Shown here: positions 1 to 9,308 of the stretch, in pieces | Layout: the number at the start of each line of letters is the position of its first letter | Position numbering within the stretch: position 1 is the stretch's first letter | DNA from: CAIOZA01 sp964464375 | GTDB lineage: Bacteria > Bacteroidota > Ignavibacteria > Kapaibacteriales > UBA2268 | Direction: 5' to 3' | DNA length: 64,000 bases | NCBI GenBank assembly: GCA_964464375.1 | Contig: CAYXFU010000002.1 | Location: 62,001 to 126,000, forward strand | Made by a program: the position numbers and the translations under genes | The notes under the pieces: model-generated | What the model saw: the letters and a program-made list of their open reading frames with translations, nothing else | What the model was told of the DNA's origin: nothing | Database searches by the model: none

Positions 1-161
1 TTGAGTTCATATATTGGATCACGTTTGTAGGTGCATATAAATTCGATTGCACTAAAGAATACAAAAAGAAAAAACCATCCTCTCAAAACATAAGAAAATA
101 AAATGAGTTTGATAATATCTTTCGTAAAAATATTCTTGAAAAGCTGTGTTGCCTTATTCAT
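1..161 (-). CDS. N-terminal fragment of a small membrane protein (cut by window edge)
   Basis: An open frame reads leftward from an ATG at 159-161 to the window edge without a stop, giving 53 residues that begin MNKATQLFKN. Residues 18-43 are strongly hydrophobic and rich in Phe, Leu and Ile, which suggests one membrane segment after a short basic cytoplasmic start. The rest of the gene lies outside the window, so no family can be assigned. It is divergent from the DUF1456 gene at 321. Confidence 0.5.
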   Translation of the reverse strand, partial: MNKATQLFKNIFTKDIIKLILFSYVLRGWFFLFVFFSAIEFICTYKRDPIYEL

Positions 162-320
162 AGTATTAATATAAAATAATTGTGATTTGAACAAGTTGTC
201 TGACAAATATTTTTTCATAATTTAACGAATATACTTCAAAAAGAAAACTAAAATTCATTGTGAAATCAGATTAGTTTACCATATTTTAGCTAAAAATATT
301 TATGAAAGATTGAAAATTCT

Positions 321-554
321 ATGAGTAATAATGATATTTTAAAAAAATTAAGAGTTGCTCTTCAACTTAGAAATGATGAAATAATAAGAATCCTTGAACT
401 TGTTGATTTCAAGATTTCGAATAGTGAGTTAGGTGCTTTATTCAGAAATGAGGACCATCCACATTTTAAAAAGTGTGGCGATCAGATTCTAAGAAATTTT
501 TTGAATGGTTTGGTCATTCATTTAAGAGGACCTAAGTCTGAATCTCAAGATTAA
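321..554 (+). CDS. DUF1456 (YehS-like) protein, single-repeat form
   Basis: The 77-residue product opens with MSNNDILKKLRVAL and carries the pattern D-I-L-x-x-L-R, then K-I-S-x-x-E-L, then a C-terminal FLNGLVIHLRG. This is the signature of the DUF1456 family typified by E. coli YehS. Known members usually contain two such repeats (about 150 residues); here there is only one, followed by a normal stop. The function of the family is unknown. The gene stands alone between a leftward membrane-protein fragment and the pseudouridine synthase gene. Confidence 0.8.
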   Translation: MSNNDILKKLRVALQLRNDEIIRILELVDFKISNSELGALFRNEDHPHFKKCGDQILRNFLNGLVIHLRGPKSESQD

Positions 555-624
555 TTTCATTCATTACTATTCAAAAAGGTAATGAAGAATAAGAACTTAA
601 TTCTTCATTCAAACATTTATTCGT

Positions 625-632
625 TAATTTTG
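625..632 (+). promoter_or_regulatory. Putative Bacteroidota-type -7 element for the pseudouridine synthase gene
   Basis: TAATTTTG matches the TAnnTTTG -7 element of Bacteroidota housekeeping promoters. No clear -33 TTG was found. If used, transcription would begin near 639, making an ATG at 640 essentially leaderless and favouring the ATG at 697. Confidence 0.4.
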
Positions 633-696
633 CATAAAGATGCTGTATTCAGAATCGATTTTTTCATTTTCTTTCAAATCATTTTATTTAGTAATT

Positions 697-1608
697 ATGC
701 GCCAAACTGACAAAACAAAAAGAAAAAAACCATCAAAAAAAAGTATAGTAAGCTACGAAGTTAAAGAAGCTAAAGAGTTGATGACCTTTTTGTCCGATAT
801 AATGCCAGGAAAGAGCAGAACGGCTATTAAGTCACTCTTATCCAATAGACAAATCATTGTTGAGGGAAAAATAGTCACGAAGTTTAATTTCCTTCTTTCG
901 GTCGGTCAGGAAGTATTAATTAATCCTAATAGACCGGCTAAGGAAGTTAAACTAAAACGCTTGTCTATTATCTTTGAAGATGATTATCTAATCGTAATTA
1001 GGAAAGAACCAGGATTACTTTCAATAGCTACCGACAAAGGCAATGATGTAACTGCTTATAGTATTCTTAGCGAACATGTCAAACAAGAAGATCCTTTTAA
1101 TAAAATTTATGTGCTTCACAGATTAGACCGTGAGACATCAGGAATAATGATGTTTGCGAAGAATCAGCAGGTAAAACAGGCATTACAATCAGATTGGCAG
1201 GAGTCTGTTGCAGACAGATGCTATATGGTTGTAGTTGAAGGTCACGTAGAAAGAGAGCAAGGTACTATTACTTCATGGCTTACAGAAAATAAAATATTCA
1301 AAGTTTTTTCGAGTCCAACTCCAAACAATGGACAAAGAGCGGTTACACATTTTAAAGTCCTAAAAACCAATCCAAAATATTCTCTGGTAGAAATTAGACT
1401 TGAAACCGGGAGAAAAAATCAGATTCGTGTTCACATGCAGGATATTGGTCATCCTGTTGTCGGAGACAAAAAGTATGGTGCAACACATAATCCGATAAAT
1501 AGATTGGGTCTTCATGCTTATCTGCTATCATTCAAACACCCAATCACTAACGAAAATATGCGGTTCGAAACTGGAATCCCTCCAGAGTTTGATGCAATGT
1601 TTAAGTAA
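697..1608 (+). CDS. RluA-family 23S rRNA/tRNA pseudouridine synthase
   Basis: Converts uridine to pseudouridine in structured RNA; the exact target site cannot be told from sequence. The 303-residue protein has a basic N-terminus, an S4 RNA-binding domain at about residues 28-75, and the RluA-type catalytic domain with the hallmark HRLDRETSG, where the catalytic Asp is residue 144. Later conserved motifs ETGRKNQIRVHM and GHPVVGDKKYG are intact. An in-frame ATG at 640 would add 19 hydrophobic residues. I prefer 697 because the extension does not look like family sequence and a -7-like element at 625-632 would leave no leader for 640. It is followed at a short distance by the BaiN-type flavoprotein gene on the same strand. 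Confidence 0.9.
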   Translation: MRQTDKTKRKKPSKKSIVSYEVKEAKELMTFLSDIMPGKSRTAIKSLLSNRQIIVEGKIVTKFNFLLSVGQEVLINPNRPAKEVKLKRLSIIFEDDYLIVIRKEPGLLSIATDKGNDVTAYSILSEHVKQEDPFNKIYVLHRLDRETSGIMMFAKNQQVKQALQSDWQESVADRCYMVVVEGHVEREQGTITSWLTENKIFKVFSSPTPNNGQRAVTHFKVLKTNPKYSLVEIRLETGRKNQIRVHMQDIGHPVVGDKKYGATHNPINRLGLHAYLLSFKHPITNENMRFETGIPPEFDAMFK

Positions 1609-1638
1609 AATCTGAACTTACTTTATTTGGAGTTTTAA

Positions 1639-2859
1639 TTGAAGAATTATGATGTTGTTATTTTGGGTGCTGGACCTTCCGGTCTTTTCACTGCTATTAA
1701 CATCATTCCCGATAAATCAGTTCTTATTTTAGAGAAAATGGAAAAGCCTGCTAAGAAATTATTGATTTCAGGTTCAGGGAGATGTAATGTTACCAATACC
1801 GGTTCTATTAAGGATTTCTTCAATCACTATGGAGATAATTCTAATTTTCTGAAACATTCCTTAAATTCCTTTACTAATCAGGATCTGATTGATTTTCTTG
1901 ATTCACAAGGAATGAAGACTGTTATAGATAAGAACGGTAAGGTATTTCCTGAAACACAAAAGGCATCAGACATCCTGAATATTCTTTTGAATCAATGCGA
2001 AACAAAAAAAATAGACCTTTACATAAATCAGGAAATTTCAAGAATCAAGAGATCTTCCAATAAATTCATTCTCAAGACTCAGGATGAGGAGTATCTCTGC
2101 GATTATTTAGTCATCGCTACCGGAGGCAAATCATATCCGAAAACCGGATCCACTGGGGATGGATATCAGTTTGCAGAGACTCTGTGTCACACAATAGTTG
2201 AACCCAAGCCTGCATTGAGCCATGTTAAAATCAAGAATTATAAATTTATTGATTTAGCTGGTGTTTCACTGACAGATATTGAGATTTCACTATATAGGAA
2301 CAATAAAAAGCTCAGATCTCATGTCGGTGATATTGGATTTACTCACAGAGGACTTACCGGACCAGGGATAATTGATTTTTCTAGATTCCTTGATTCAGGA
2401 GATTTACTCAAAATTAATTTTGCTTCAAGAAATTCTGAGGAATTGAATAAGCAATTTATAGAAGCCTGTCAAAAAGAGGGTAAGCAATCGATTAAGAAAT
2501 TTCTTAAAAACTTAAATTTACCTGAAAGACTTATCATGTCGGTGCTAACTGAACAACAAATCAAACCTGAAGATCAACTTGCAACAATAACAAGACAATT
2601 AAGAAACAAACTCATTTCATCTTTCTGTGAATTCCCGTTTGAGATTGAATCAGTTGGAAATTTCGAAGTTGCTATGGTAACAACCGGGGGAGTATCTCTA
2701 AAGGAAATATCTTCAAAAACTATGGAATCTAAAATAGTTCCACATTTATACTTTGTAGGTGAAGTATTGGATATTGACGGAGACACAGGTGGATACAATA
2801 TACAAGCGGCATTCTCAACCGGGTATGTCGCAGCTAAAAGTATTTCCTCAGCTAATTGA
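1639..2859 (+). CDS. BaiN/HI0933-type NAD(P)/FAD-dependent oxidoreductase
   Basis: A 406-residue flavoprotein of the HI0933/BaiN family. The N-terminal Rossmann motif is GAGPSGLF, followed by the family signature SGSGRCNVTN near residue 49. TGGKSYPKTGSTGDG near residue 160 and the C-terminal GDTGGYNIQAAFSTGY also bind FAD in this family. The start is TTG at 1639, with a GGAG Shine-Dalgarno at 1629-1632. Members reduce diverse substrates, so no physiological substrate is assigned. The stop codon is one base from the stop of the convergent M14 peptidase gene, with no hairpin between them. Confidence 0.88.
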   Translation: MKNYDVVILGAGPSGLFTAINIIPDKSVLILEKMEKPAKKLLISGSGRCNVTNTGSIKDFFNHYGDNSNFLKHSLNSFTNQDLIDFLDSQGMKTVIDKNGKVFPETQKASDILNILLNQCETKKIDLYINQEISRIKRSSNKFILKTQDEEYLCDYLVIATGGKSYPKTGSTGDGYQFAETLCHTIVEPKPALSHVKIKNYKFIDLAGVSLTDIEISLYRNNKKLRSHVGDIGFTHRGLTGPGIIDFSRFLDSGDLLKINFASRNSEELNKQFIEACQKEGKQSIKKFLKNLNLPERLIMSVLTEQQIKPEDQLATITRQLRNKLISSFCEFPFEIESVGNFEVAMVTTGGVSLKEISSKTMESKIVPHLYFVGEVLDIDGDTGGYNIQAAFSTGYVAAKSISSAN

Positions 2860-2860
2860 A

Positions 2861-4360
2861 TTATTTTTCGGGTGAAGCCTCTGATGCGTATTTCAACAAT
2901 TCTTTCATGTCCCAACTTGGAGCATCATATCTGAACCATTTTTTTTCAACAAAGAAATTATAATATTTCTGACAAGCCATGGCTATTGCTGAACCAAGGT
3001 TGAGATGATCCCTCCAACTTACCCATTCTTCGAAGCATCCATTGATTCCTGATGTTGTTTCAATTGTTCCGTGAACTACTTTATCCTTAAAATTCACCCA
3101 CCACCAGCTCTCGGGAAATATTTTCTTGTCCATTGTAACTCCCGGTTCATAGCTCGTTTTAAGGAATAATGTATCCCCACAGTATTCTTTTGAGACCTCT
3201 CTTACAAAATTCAGTTGTCGAATCAACATTGTGTCTCCCTCTGCTCCATGTTCAGGTAATGACCTTCTGAAGTTAGAGAAAAGAAATGGTCTTTCCTGAG
3301 GTAAAGCATTTGTAGAATGGAAATTAAAAGCTGCGATGAAGTCTGGACCAACCGATGCAAGTTCAATTATTTTTGAACTAATTAGTTTGACTTCCTGAGC
3401 GACAGTGTCAATAAGGTTTTTATTGTCAGATCCGCTTTTTCTTAGCCACTGCCGTTCAAGATCAACTCCGGTAGGAGCAAGTCTCGCATTTCCTTCAGCA
3501 ACTCCATCAACGTTAACTATAGGGATAATGTTGAAAATTAGTTTCCCCAAATCTACTTTCTTGCAGCAATTGTTACAATCAGTAAGAATATATTCTATCA
3601 AGCCTTCAAGAACAAATGAGCTTCCAGTTTCAGATGGGTGTGTTCTTGACTGAATCCAAATCCTCTTTTTATTCTTATCATCAACCTTCGGATCTGTAAT
3701 TGTAATAAGATTTAATGGTCTGTTGTGACTTGTTTTTCCTATCAGATCGACTTTAAAAAATGGATTCTTAAGATGTTTTCTAATTAGATTGTTAAGTCTT
3801 CCTAATGAATAAGGATAATATCTTGCAAGCCAAACAACAGAAGAATCGAATCTCTTTTGGATTGAGTAGTTGTAATATCCTTCGTCTTCTTTTTCAGGGA
3901 CAACTTCTTCCGGGCGTAAACGATGCCAGGTTTTACGATCGTATGAATATACAGGTAAAACATAGTCTCTTCCTTTCCATCCGTCACCGACTATTATGAC
4001 CCTTGAAACAGCTTTTGTGTTAACCCCTTCTATCTTTGTGTACCACCAGTTTCTAAACTTCGGATTCAAATTATGATTATTGTTATCATCCTTGACCTGA
4101 ACATGCCATTCAAGAATGCCACTCATGTAACCTTCCTCAGTTGAATCCGATGGGAATAAACTATTTAGATCAACAGGGAGACCTGCTTCAGCATTATTTG
4201 AAGGTTCAACTTCTTCGACTACTTCTTTCTTACTTTTCTTCTTTTTATCCTTTTCCTTTTTCTCTTTTTCGGCAAATCCGATATTTGTCAATAATGACAT
4301 TGAGATAAAAATTAATACAGTAAGAGATAAAATTCTTCGAATGAGTTTGATCATATTCAT
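2861..4360 (-). CDS. Exported M14-family zinc carboxypeptidase (cytosolic-carboxypeptidase-like)
   Basis: 499 residues with an N-terminal hydrophobic signal (about residues 4-30) and then a Lys/Glu-rich stretch (about 31-52). A beta-sandwich-like region follows (about 75-150), with FRNWWYTKIEG resembling the N-domain of cytosolic carboxypeptidases (CCPs). The catalytic M14 domain keeps the zinc ligands H241 and E244 in THPSE, H348 in FNFHS, and the general base E434 in GTIETT. CCPs usually remove C-terminal or side-chain glutamates and are intracellular; this one should act outside the inner membrane, so its substrate is open. It is the last gene of a leftward group that starts with the T9SS protein at 8036, 31 bp after the COG2509 flavoprotein. 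Confidence 0.85.
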   Translation of the reverse strand: MNMIKLIRRILSLTVLIFISMSLLTNIGFAEKEKKEKDKKKKSKKEVVEEVEPSNNAEAGLPVDLNSLFPSDSTEEGYMSGILEWHVQVKDDNNNHNLNPKFRNWWYTKIEGVNTKAVSRVIIVGDGWKGRDYVLPVYSYDRKTWHRLRPEEVVPEKEDEGYYNYSIQKRFDSSVVWLARYYPYSLGRLNNLIRKHLKNPFFKVDLIGKTSHNRPLNLITITDPKVDDKNKKRIWIQSRTHPSETGSSFVLEGLIEYILTDCNNCCKKVDLGKLIFNIIPIVNVDGVAEGNARLAPTGVDLERQWLRKSGSDNKNLIDTVAQEVKLISSKIIELASVGPDFIAAFNFHSTNALPQERPFLFSNFRRSLPEHGAEGDTMLIRQLNFVREVSKEYCGDTLFLKTSYEPGVTMDKKIFPESWWWVNFKDKVVHGTIETTSGINGCFEEWVSWRDHLNLGSAIAMACQKYYNFFVEKKWFRYDAPSWDMKELLKYASEASPEK

Positions 4361-4391
4361 AATTTTGCTGTTATTTGAAAGAAGAAAATGT

Positions 4392-5951
4392 TTAGGAAAT
4401 AATTAACTTGCTTAAAATAGCTTTAGCTGTGTTTTGTCCGTCTATAGCCGAAGAAACGATACCCCCTGCATAACCGGCTCCCTCACCGCAAGGATATAGA
4501 TTATCTATACCATTATGGATTAAAGATTCTCGATCTCGTGGTATTCTAACAGGAGAACTAGTCCGCGATTCCAGTCCAATAACATTTGCATCAGAGGTTA
4601 TGAAGCCTCTCAACTTTGTTCCGAAACTAGTTAATCCGTTTAGTAATGCTATATTTATGTCTTTAGGAAATAACCTGTTTAAATTTGAGTTAACTAATCC
4701 TGGAATATAGGATGATTCCATCAAGCTTGATGAAGAACTGTTAGAAATAAAATCAACTAAACGCTGTGCGGGAGCTTTTAAAGGATGCTCATTGTCGGCG
4801 GTAAAGAATCTGCTTTCAAGTTCCTCCTGGAACTTTAGTCCTGCTAAGGCACCGAATTCTAAAAACTTTGTAAAATCTCTTTCATCAACGGTTGTTACTA
4901 TTCCGGAATTAGCAAATTTGGAACTACGTTTTGACATTGACATCCCATTCACTACAAGTTCTTTTTCTGCTGTAACTGCTGGAACAATAATTCCGCCTGG
5001 GCACATGCAAAATGAGAATACACCCCGTCCATTTGCCTGAGCCGCTAATCTGTAGCTGGCTGGGGGGAGATCATAGTCACTAGAACCATATTGAATTTTG
5101 TCAATCAGTTCCTGGTAATGCTCGATTCGGAAGCCTACTGCATATGGTTTGACTTCTATGTTTATCTTCTTGTCATAACATAAATAATAAATATCCCTTG
5201 CTGAGTGACCAGTTGCTAGAATTACCGAATCGCCAAAATGTTCATCCGTAGTATTTACGATTACACCGCAGGCTGAGCTATTTCTTATGATAATATCAGT
5301 TACCTTTGATTCAAAATGAACTTCGCCACCATGTTGAATAATGGTTTCCCTTATCGCTGCAACGATTTTATGAAGTTTATTAGAACCAATATGAGGGTGT
5401 GCATCAACTAAAATATCCGGATTGGCTCCATGTTCTACTAGGATATTAAGAACTTTTTTAGTGTTGCCACGTTTATCTGATCTGGTATATAGCTTACCGT
5501 CAGAATATGTGCCTGCACCACCTTCACCAAAGCAATAATTAGAATCAGGATTCACGATTCCATTTTGCATAATGTCCCGAATATCTCTTCTGCGAGATTG
5601 AACATCCTTACCACGTTCAAATACAATAGGTTTAATGCCCATCTCAAGAAGTTCAAGTGCGGCGAAATACCCGGCTGGACCAGAACCCACAATGATTACC
5701 CGATACTTCTCAGTTGTATCGCGATATGTACTTTTGATTGACTCCTTTTCAGGTGGATTTTCGTTACAATATACTTCAGCCAAAAGTTGATATCTCGGCT
5801 TTTTATTTCTCGAATCCAGTGAGCGTTTTAAATATTCTATACTAGAAATGTCTTCCGAGTTTAATAAACACTCACGAGCAATTATTTTACGAATTAGGGC
5901 ATCATCATTTATCTGTTCCGGCTTTAATTCTATTGTTACAGTCTTTATCAA
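4392..5951 (-). CDS. COG2509-type FAD-dependent dehydrogenase
   Basis: 519 residues. An alpha/beta N-terminal domain of about 80 residues precedes a FAD-binding Rossmann fold with IIVGSGPAGYFAA near residue 87. Further family features are GEGGAGTYSDGKLYTR, a conserved NPDSNYCFGEGG region and the C-terminal PCGEGAGYAGGI. This is the uncharacterised COG2509 family of flavin-dependent dehydrogenases. It lies 9 bp downstream of the T9SS propeller gene and 31 bp upstream of the M14 peptidase gene, so the three may be cotranscribed, though no shared function is evident. Confidence 0.85.
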   Translation of the reverse strand: MIKTVTIELKPEQINDDALIRKIIARECLLNSEDISSIEYLKRSLDSRNKKPRYQLLAEVYCNENPPEKESIKSTYRDTTEKYRVIIVGSGPAGYFAALELLEMGIKPIVFERGKDVQSRRRDIRDIMQNGIVNPDSNYCFGEGGAGTYSDGKLYTRSDKRGNTKKVLNILVEHGANPDILVDAHPHIGSNKLHKIVAAIRETIIQHGGEVHFESKVTDIIIRNSSACGVIVNTTDEHFGDSVILATGHSARDIYYLCYDKKINIEVKPYAVGFRIEHYQELIDKIQYGSSDYDLPPASYRLAAQANGRGVFSFCMCPGGIIVPAVTAEKELVVNGMSMSKRSSKFANSGIVTTVDERDFTKFLEFGALAGLKFQEELESRFFTADNEHPLKAPAQRLVDFISNSSSSSLMESSYIPGLVNSNLNRLFPKDINIALLNGLTSFGTKLRGFITSDANVIGLESRTSSPVRIPRDRESLIHNGIDNLYPCGEGAGYAGGIVSSAIDGQNTAKAILSKLIIS

Positions 5952-5960
5952 TCTTATTCC

Positions 5961-8036
5961 TTACTTTAATATTTCAAATTTTTCTGTAGTCACTTGTTCA
6001 TTGTTGATGTTGATATTTAAAAAATAAATACCATTATTTAGATCTTTGATATCAATAAGATGTTCATCCGAATAATTTCCCCGGCAGATCTCGGAACCAT
6101 TCACATTGACAATTACATATTCTATTTTACCGGAGATTTGATCTGATTCGATAAATAATTGATCAGTAGCTGGATTAGGATAAATATTGCTTTTTATATT
6201 TATAGCATTTGACTTAATGTAAGAAACATTGATACTAGAACTGACTCCCAATTCATCAATAACAAACAAACGATTATTTTGGTTAAGTGATATATCAATA
6301 ATACTAGTATTCGGAGAATTCCATTCAAAAGTTGTTGAATCCCAAGTGGCTCCTTTGTCATTTGAAAAATATATTCTCTTGGAAGAGGCAGCAATTATCT
6401 GTTCAGCACGATTGACGATAACTCTTTTGAGTCTGGTTTTAGTGAAAACTACATCAAGTTTTGTGAAATCAGTATTAGTTTTGATGATACCCATTGAATC
6501 AGTGACTATATAAACATCATCATTTTTGCTAATAAGAATGCTTCTCATCATTGGGATTGGGTAGGGAAATAATAACTTTTGCCAGTCATTTTTACCTGCA
6601 GAAGTTTTAAATAATCCTGAATCGGAAGTTAATAAATATAAGTTTTCTTTTGAATCCAAACTAATACCTATACCTTTTCTATTCGTAATTCCATTATTAT
6701 AAAGGTCCCAATTTTCTCCATTATCACTAGACTTAACAGCCCCGAGTGCTAATGCTGCGAACAAATTACTTTTACTGTCATAAGCAAAAGATTCGATTGC
6801 ACGACTGTTGTTTGTATAGAATTGTTCGAATGCTTCTCCATTATCCTTTGATCTTAGTATCCCTCCCATTCCAGAAGTACAGAAAATATCGCCCCAGGGG
6901 CTATGACTCAAAGTATTATAAGTAATGCCCCTGAATCTCGTATTCCATTGAGAAGATGATGGGTTATCCATTTGATAAAGAACTTTGTTTGCTGATGAAG
7001 TAATAACATATTCCTTCGATGGGGTATTAAAAGCTATAATTTTTGATAGTGACAGATTTGTAAATCCAAAGTCAATTTCCTCAAATTTGGTCCATCTTTC
7101 ACTTGATTTGAATATACCATAGGCGCCTGAAACAATTATCTCATCATTTGAATTGACAAAGGCATTGACTCCAACTATATCAGTCTTTTTGTCAACTTCA
7201 GTCCAACTATCTCCAAGATTAGTTGAGTAATATACTCCAATTGATGTAGCTAGAAAAATAGTTGTATCATTCAAAAGGAATAAGGATTTTGAATCCTCAA
7301 CATAAATTCCATTGGCAAGTTCTTCCCATGATGCTCCTAAGTCGTCTGATCTGTAGAGTCCCTTGGGTGTTGCAGCGAACATCAGCCCATTCTTAGTGAT
7401 AACTAAATCCCTGACATTTTTTGATCGCATGCCGACAGTATCCAACATTTTGAAAGAATTGCCATAATCATTTGATATCAACACTCCGAACCGACTAGTA
7501 CCTGCAAGAACTATAGAATCCTTAAAGTATATCATTTTAGTATAGACTATTGAGTCCATTGAAGTTGCCAAATTCCATGTTAACCCATTATCATCGGATA
7601 TGAAATAGTTATTATTTGACATAGCGGAAAGAATTCTATTCGGAGCAGGACAACAAATAGATGTTGAATAAACAAAGGGCTTGAAAGATATTAATTTTGT
7701 CCATGAAAACCCATCATCTTTTGAAACGAACAATCCCTTGTTGAAAACAGAAGCAAAGACTTCTTTATTTGCATTGACAGCCAGCATTCTTATCGTTCCT
7801 GTAAGGTTAGTGTCAGCTACCATTTCCCAATCTCCTGAACGATTTACGAATAATCCAAGAATAGAAGAGCCGGAAAAGAGAGTAGGATCGATTCCTTTAG
7901 TAAATTGATTTGATACCATACAGTTCGGTTGACCACCGTAAGGACCTAACAGACGTTTGAAATTATGGTTTTCCTGATTGAATAATTTCCCGGAAAAAAT
8001 CACTATTACAAACAGTAAAGAAAAGAATAGTTTCAT
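5961..8036 (-). CDS. Secreted BNR/propeller-repeat protein with T9SS sorting domain
   Basis: 691 residues with an N-terminal signal peptide (about residues 1-19). A long beta-propeller region (about 50-610) is built of sialidase/VPS10-type repeats with recurring Asp-box elements such as SDDNGLTW, SNDYGNSF, SDDLGASW and SNDKGATW. The C-terminus (about 620-691) is a T9SS type A sorting domain, with YPNPATDQL and the terminal DLNNGIYFLNI followed by a Lys-containing tail. It is probably surface-attached or released. Asp-box repeats alone do not show sialidase activity and no catalytic site was recognised. It is the first gene of a leftward three-gene group. Confidence 0.85.
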   Translation of the reverse strand: MKLFFSLLFVIVIFSGKLFNQENHNFKRLLGPYGGQPNCMVSNQFTKGIDPTLFSGSSILGLFVNRSGDWEMVADTNLTGTIRMLAVNANKEVFASVFNKGLFVSKDDGFSWTKLISFKPFVYSTSICCPAPNRILSAMSNNNYFISDDNGLTWNLATSMDSIVYTKMIYFKDSIVLAGTSRFGVLISNDYGNSFKMLDTVGMRSKNVRDLVITKNGLMFAATPKGLYRSDDLGASWEELANGIYVEDSKSLFLLNDTTIFLATSIGVYYSTNLGDSWTEVDKKTDIVGVNAFVNSNDEIIVSGAYGIFKSSERWTKFEEIDFGFTNLSLSKIIAFNTPSKEYVITSSANKVLYQMDNPSSSQWNTRFRGITYNTLSHSPWGDIFCTSGMGGILRSKDNGEAFEQFYTNNSRAIESFAYDSKSNLFAALALGAVKSSDNGENWDLYNNGITNRKGIGISLDSKENLYLLTSDSGLFKTSAGKNDWQKLLFPYPIPMMRSILISKNDDVYIVTDSMGIIKTNTDFTKLDVVFTKTRLKRVIVNRAEQIIAASSKRIYFSNDKGATWDSTTFEWNSPNTSIIDISLNQNNRLFVIDELGVSSSINVSYIKSNAINIKSNIYPNPATDQLFIESDQISGKIEYVIVNVNGSEICRGNYSDEHLIDIKDLNNGIYFLNININNEQVTTEKFEILK

Positions 8037-8278
8037 GAAAACCTCCGTTTGTGGTGAATGTGCTGAAAATAATTAAAAAATACTAAATACAACTTACCAA
8101 AAAATTTAATCAAAAATAAATGAAAAGAATCGTAGAAATAATTTCTAGATTAGCTAATTACTTTTAAAAGATTTGTGAAACATTAAAATTATTATTTATT
8201 AAAAAACGTTAATATTATTGAATCCATGATGTTGTTTTTTTACTAATTATTTCTTTAACATTTGATTTAATTTTTTTA

Positions 8279-8656
8279 ATGAGAATCTCTGCATTAACAC
8301 CGATGCTCTGGACATGTAAACTTAAGGAAACGATAGAGTTTTATACCACTATTCTTAGATTTACTTGTTTGGAATGCAATGAAAAGTGGGGATGGGTATC
8401 AATTTCAAAAGATGATCTTGGGTTGATGATAGCTGAGCCTTTTGCTCATACAGATTTTGTTAAACCTTTCTTCACGGGATCTTTTTGCTTCTCTGTAGAG
8501 GATATTGATGAATTATGGCATAATTTGAAAGATAAAGTTCAAATTTGCTACTATCTTGATGATTTCGAATATGGAATGCGTGATTTTACTATTTATGACA
8601 ACAATGGCTATATACTTCAATTTGGTCAGGCTGTATTCTCAGATAATGAATCATAA
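8279..8656 (+). CDS. VOC-superfamily (glyoxalase/bleomycin-resistance-like) protein
   Basis: A single 125-residue vicinal-oxygen-chelate module. The N-terminal pattern TPMLWTCKLKETIEFYTTIL corresponds to the usual P-x-L-x-V-x-D-x-x-x-S-x-x-F-Y opening, and the C-terminal DFTIYDNNGYILQFGQ to the D-P-x-G-N-x-I-x-F/L end. Such proteins act as dimers on many substrates or bind drugs, so the specificity is unknown. Its TAA overlaps the ATG of the ogt gene by one base, so the two are probably translationally coupled. Confidence 0.8.
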   Translation: MRISALTPMLWTCKLKETIEFYTTILRFTCLECNEKWGWVSISKDDLGLMIAEPFAHTDFVKPFFTGSFCFSVEDIDELWHNLKDKVQICYYLDDFEYGMRDFTIYDNNGYILQFGQAVFSDNES

Positions 8657-9198
8657 TGATTAAGTCCAGACTTTTTTACAATTCTCCTATTGGTGCATTA
8701 GAAATTGTTGGAACCAATGATGGGATTGAGAATATCATATTTGTTCACTTGTTGAATGACATTAGATCTTGCTGTCCTGGTTTGAATACCTTAACTTCTT
8801 TTACAGAGAATTCTTTAAATAAGAATCTAATTGATTTTCCAGAACCAATCAAAGATTGTGTAAAGCAATTAGACGAATACTTTGATGGTAAAAGAAAAGA
8901 TTTTCATGTAAAACTGAATCCCAATGGTACTGAGTTTCAGCATAAGATATGGGGTATAGTTGCAGATGTTACATTTGGGAAAACTAGTACATATCAAGAG
9001 ATAGCTCGTAGATATGGTGATGTAAAATCAGTTAGAGCTGTTGGTAATGCAAATAGTAAAAATCCAATACCAATAATTATACCATGTCATAGAATAATTG
9101 GTACAAATGGAAAACTTACCGGTTATGCAGGTGGATTGTTACGCAAACAATGGCTTCTTACTCATGAATCGAATCTAGAACAAAATCTTTTCTTATAA
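8656..9198 (+). CDS. ogt: Methylated-DNA--[protein]-cysteine S-methyltransferase
   Basis: Suicide repair protein that moves O6-alkyl groups from guanine to its own cysteine. The 180-residue sequence has the N-terminal ribonuclease-like domain and the C-terminal DNA-binding domain. The latter carries YQEIARRYG, the arginine-finger helix region SVRAVGNANSKNP, and the active site PCHRIIG with acceptor Cys144. The length matches Ogt/MGMT enzymes without an Ada domain. It is coupled to the upstream VOC gene by a one-base stop/start overlap. Confidence 0.95.
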   Translation: MIKSRLFYNSPIGALEIVGTNDGIENIIFVHLLNDIRSCCPGLNTLTSFTENSLNKNLIDFPEPIKDCVKQLDEYFDGKRKDFHVKLNPNGTEFQHKIWGIVADVTFGKTSTYQEIARRYGDVKSVRAVGNANSKNPIPIIIPCHRIIGTNGKLTGYAGGLLRKQWLLTHESNLEQNLFL

Positions 9199-9308
9199 CC
9201 AATTTTGAATAATCTGTATTTACTTCAGTAAATTTTAATTAAAGTTGATTTATGGCAAAAGATTTGATAAGTCTAATCGTGTTTCAGTCCTTTTAGAACG
9301 GGAAAAAT

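Noticed and set aside
640..696. Upstream ATG extension of the RluA-family gene
   Set aside because: Adds hydrophobic residues unlike the family and would be leaderless if the -7 element at 625-632 is used.
2574..2915. 113-residue leftward frame within the BaiN-type gene
   Set aside because: It is antisense to a well-conserved flavoprotein and has no family features; many similar antisense frames in the window were dismissed for the same reason.
5961..8036. True sialidase call for the Asp-box proteins
   Set aside because: Asp boxes are structural; the arginine triad and catalytic Tyr/Glu of sialidases were not recognised in this or the two paralogues at 45.7-52.2 kb.
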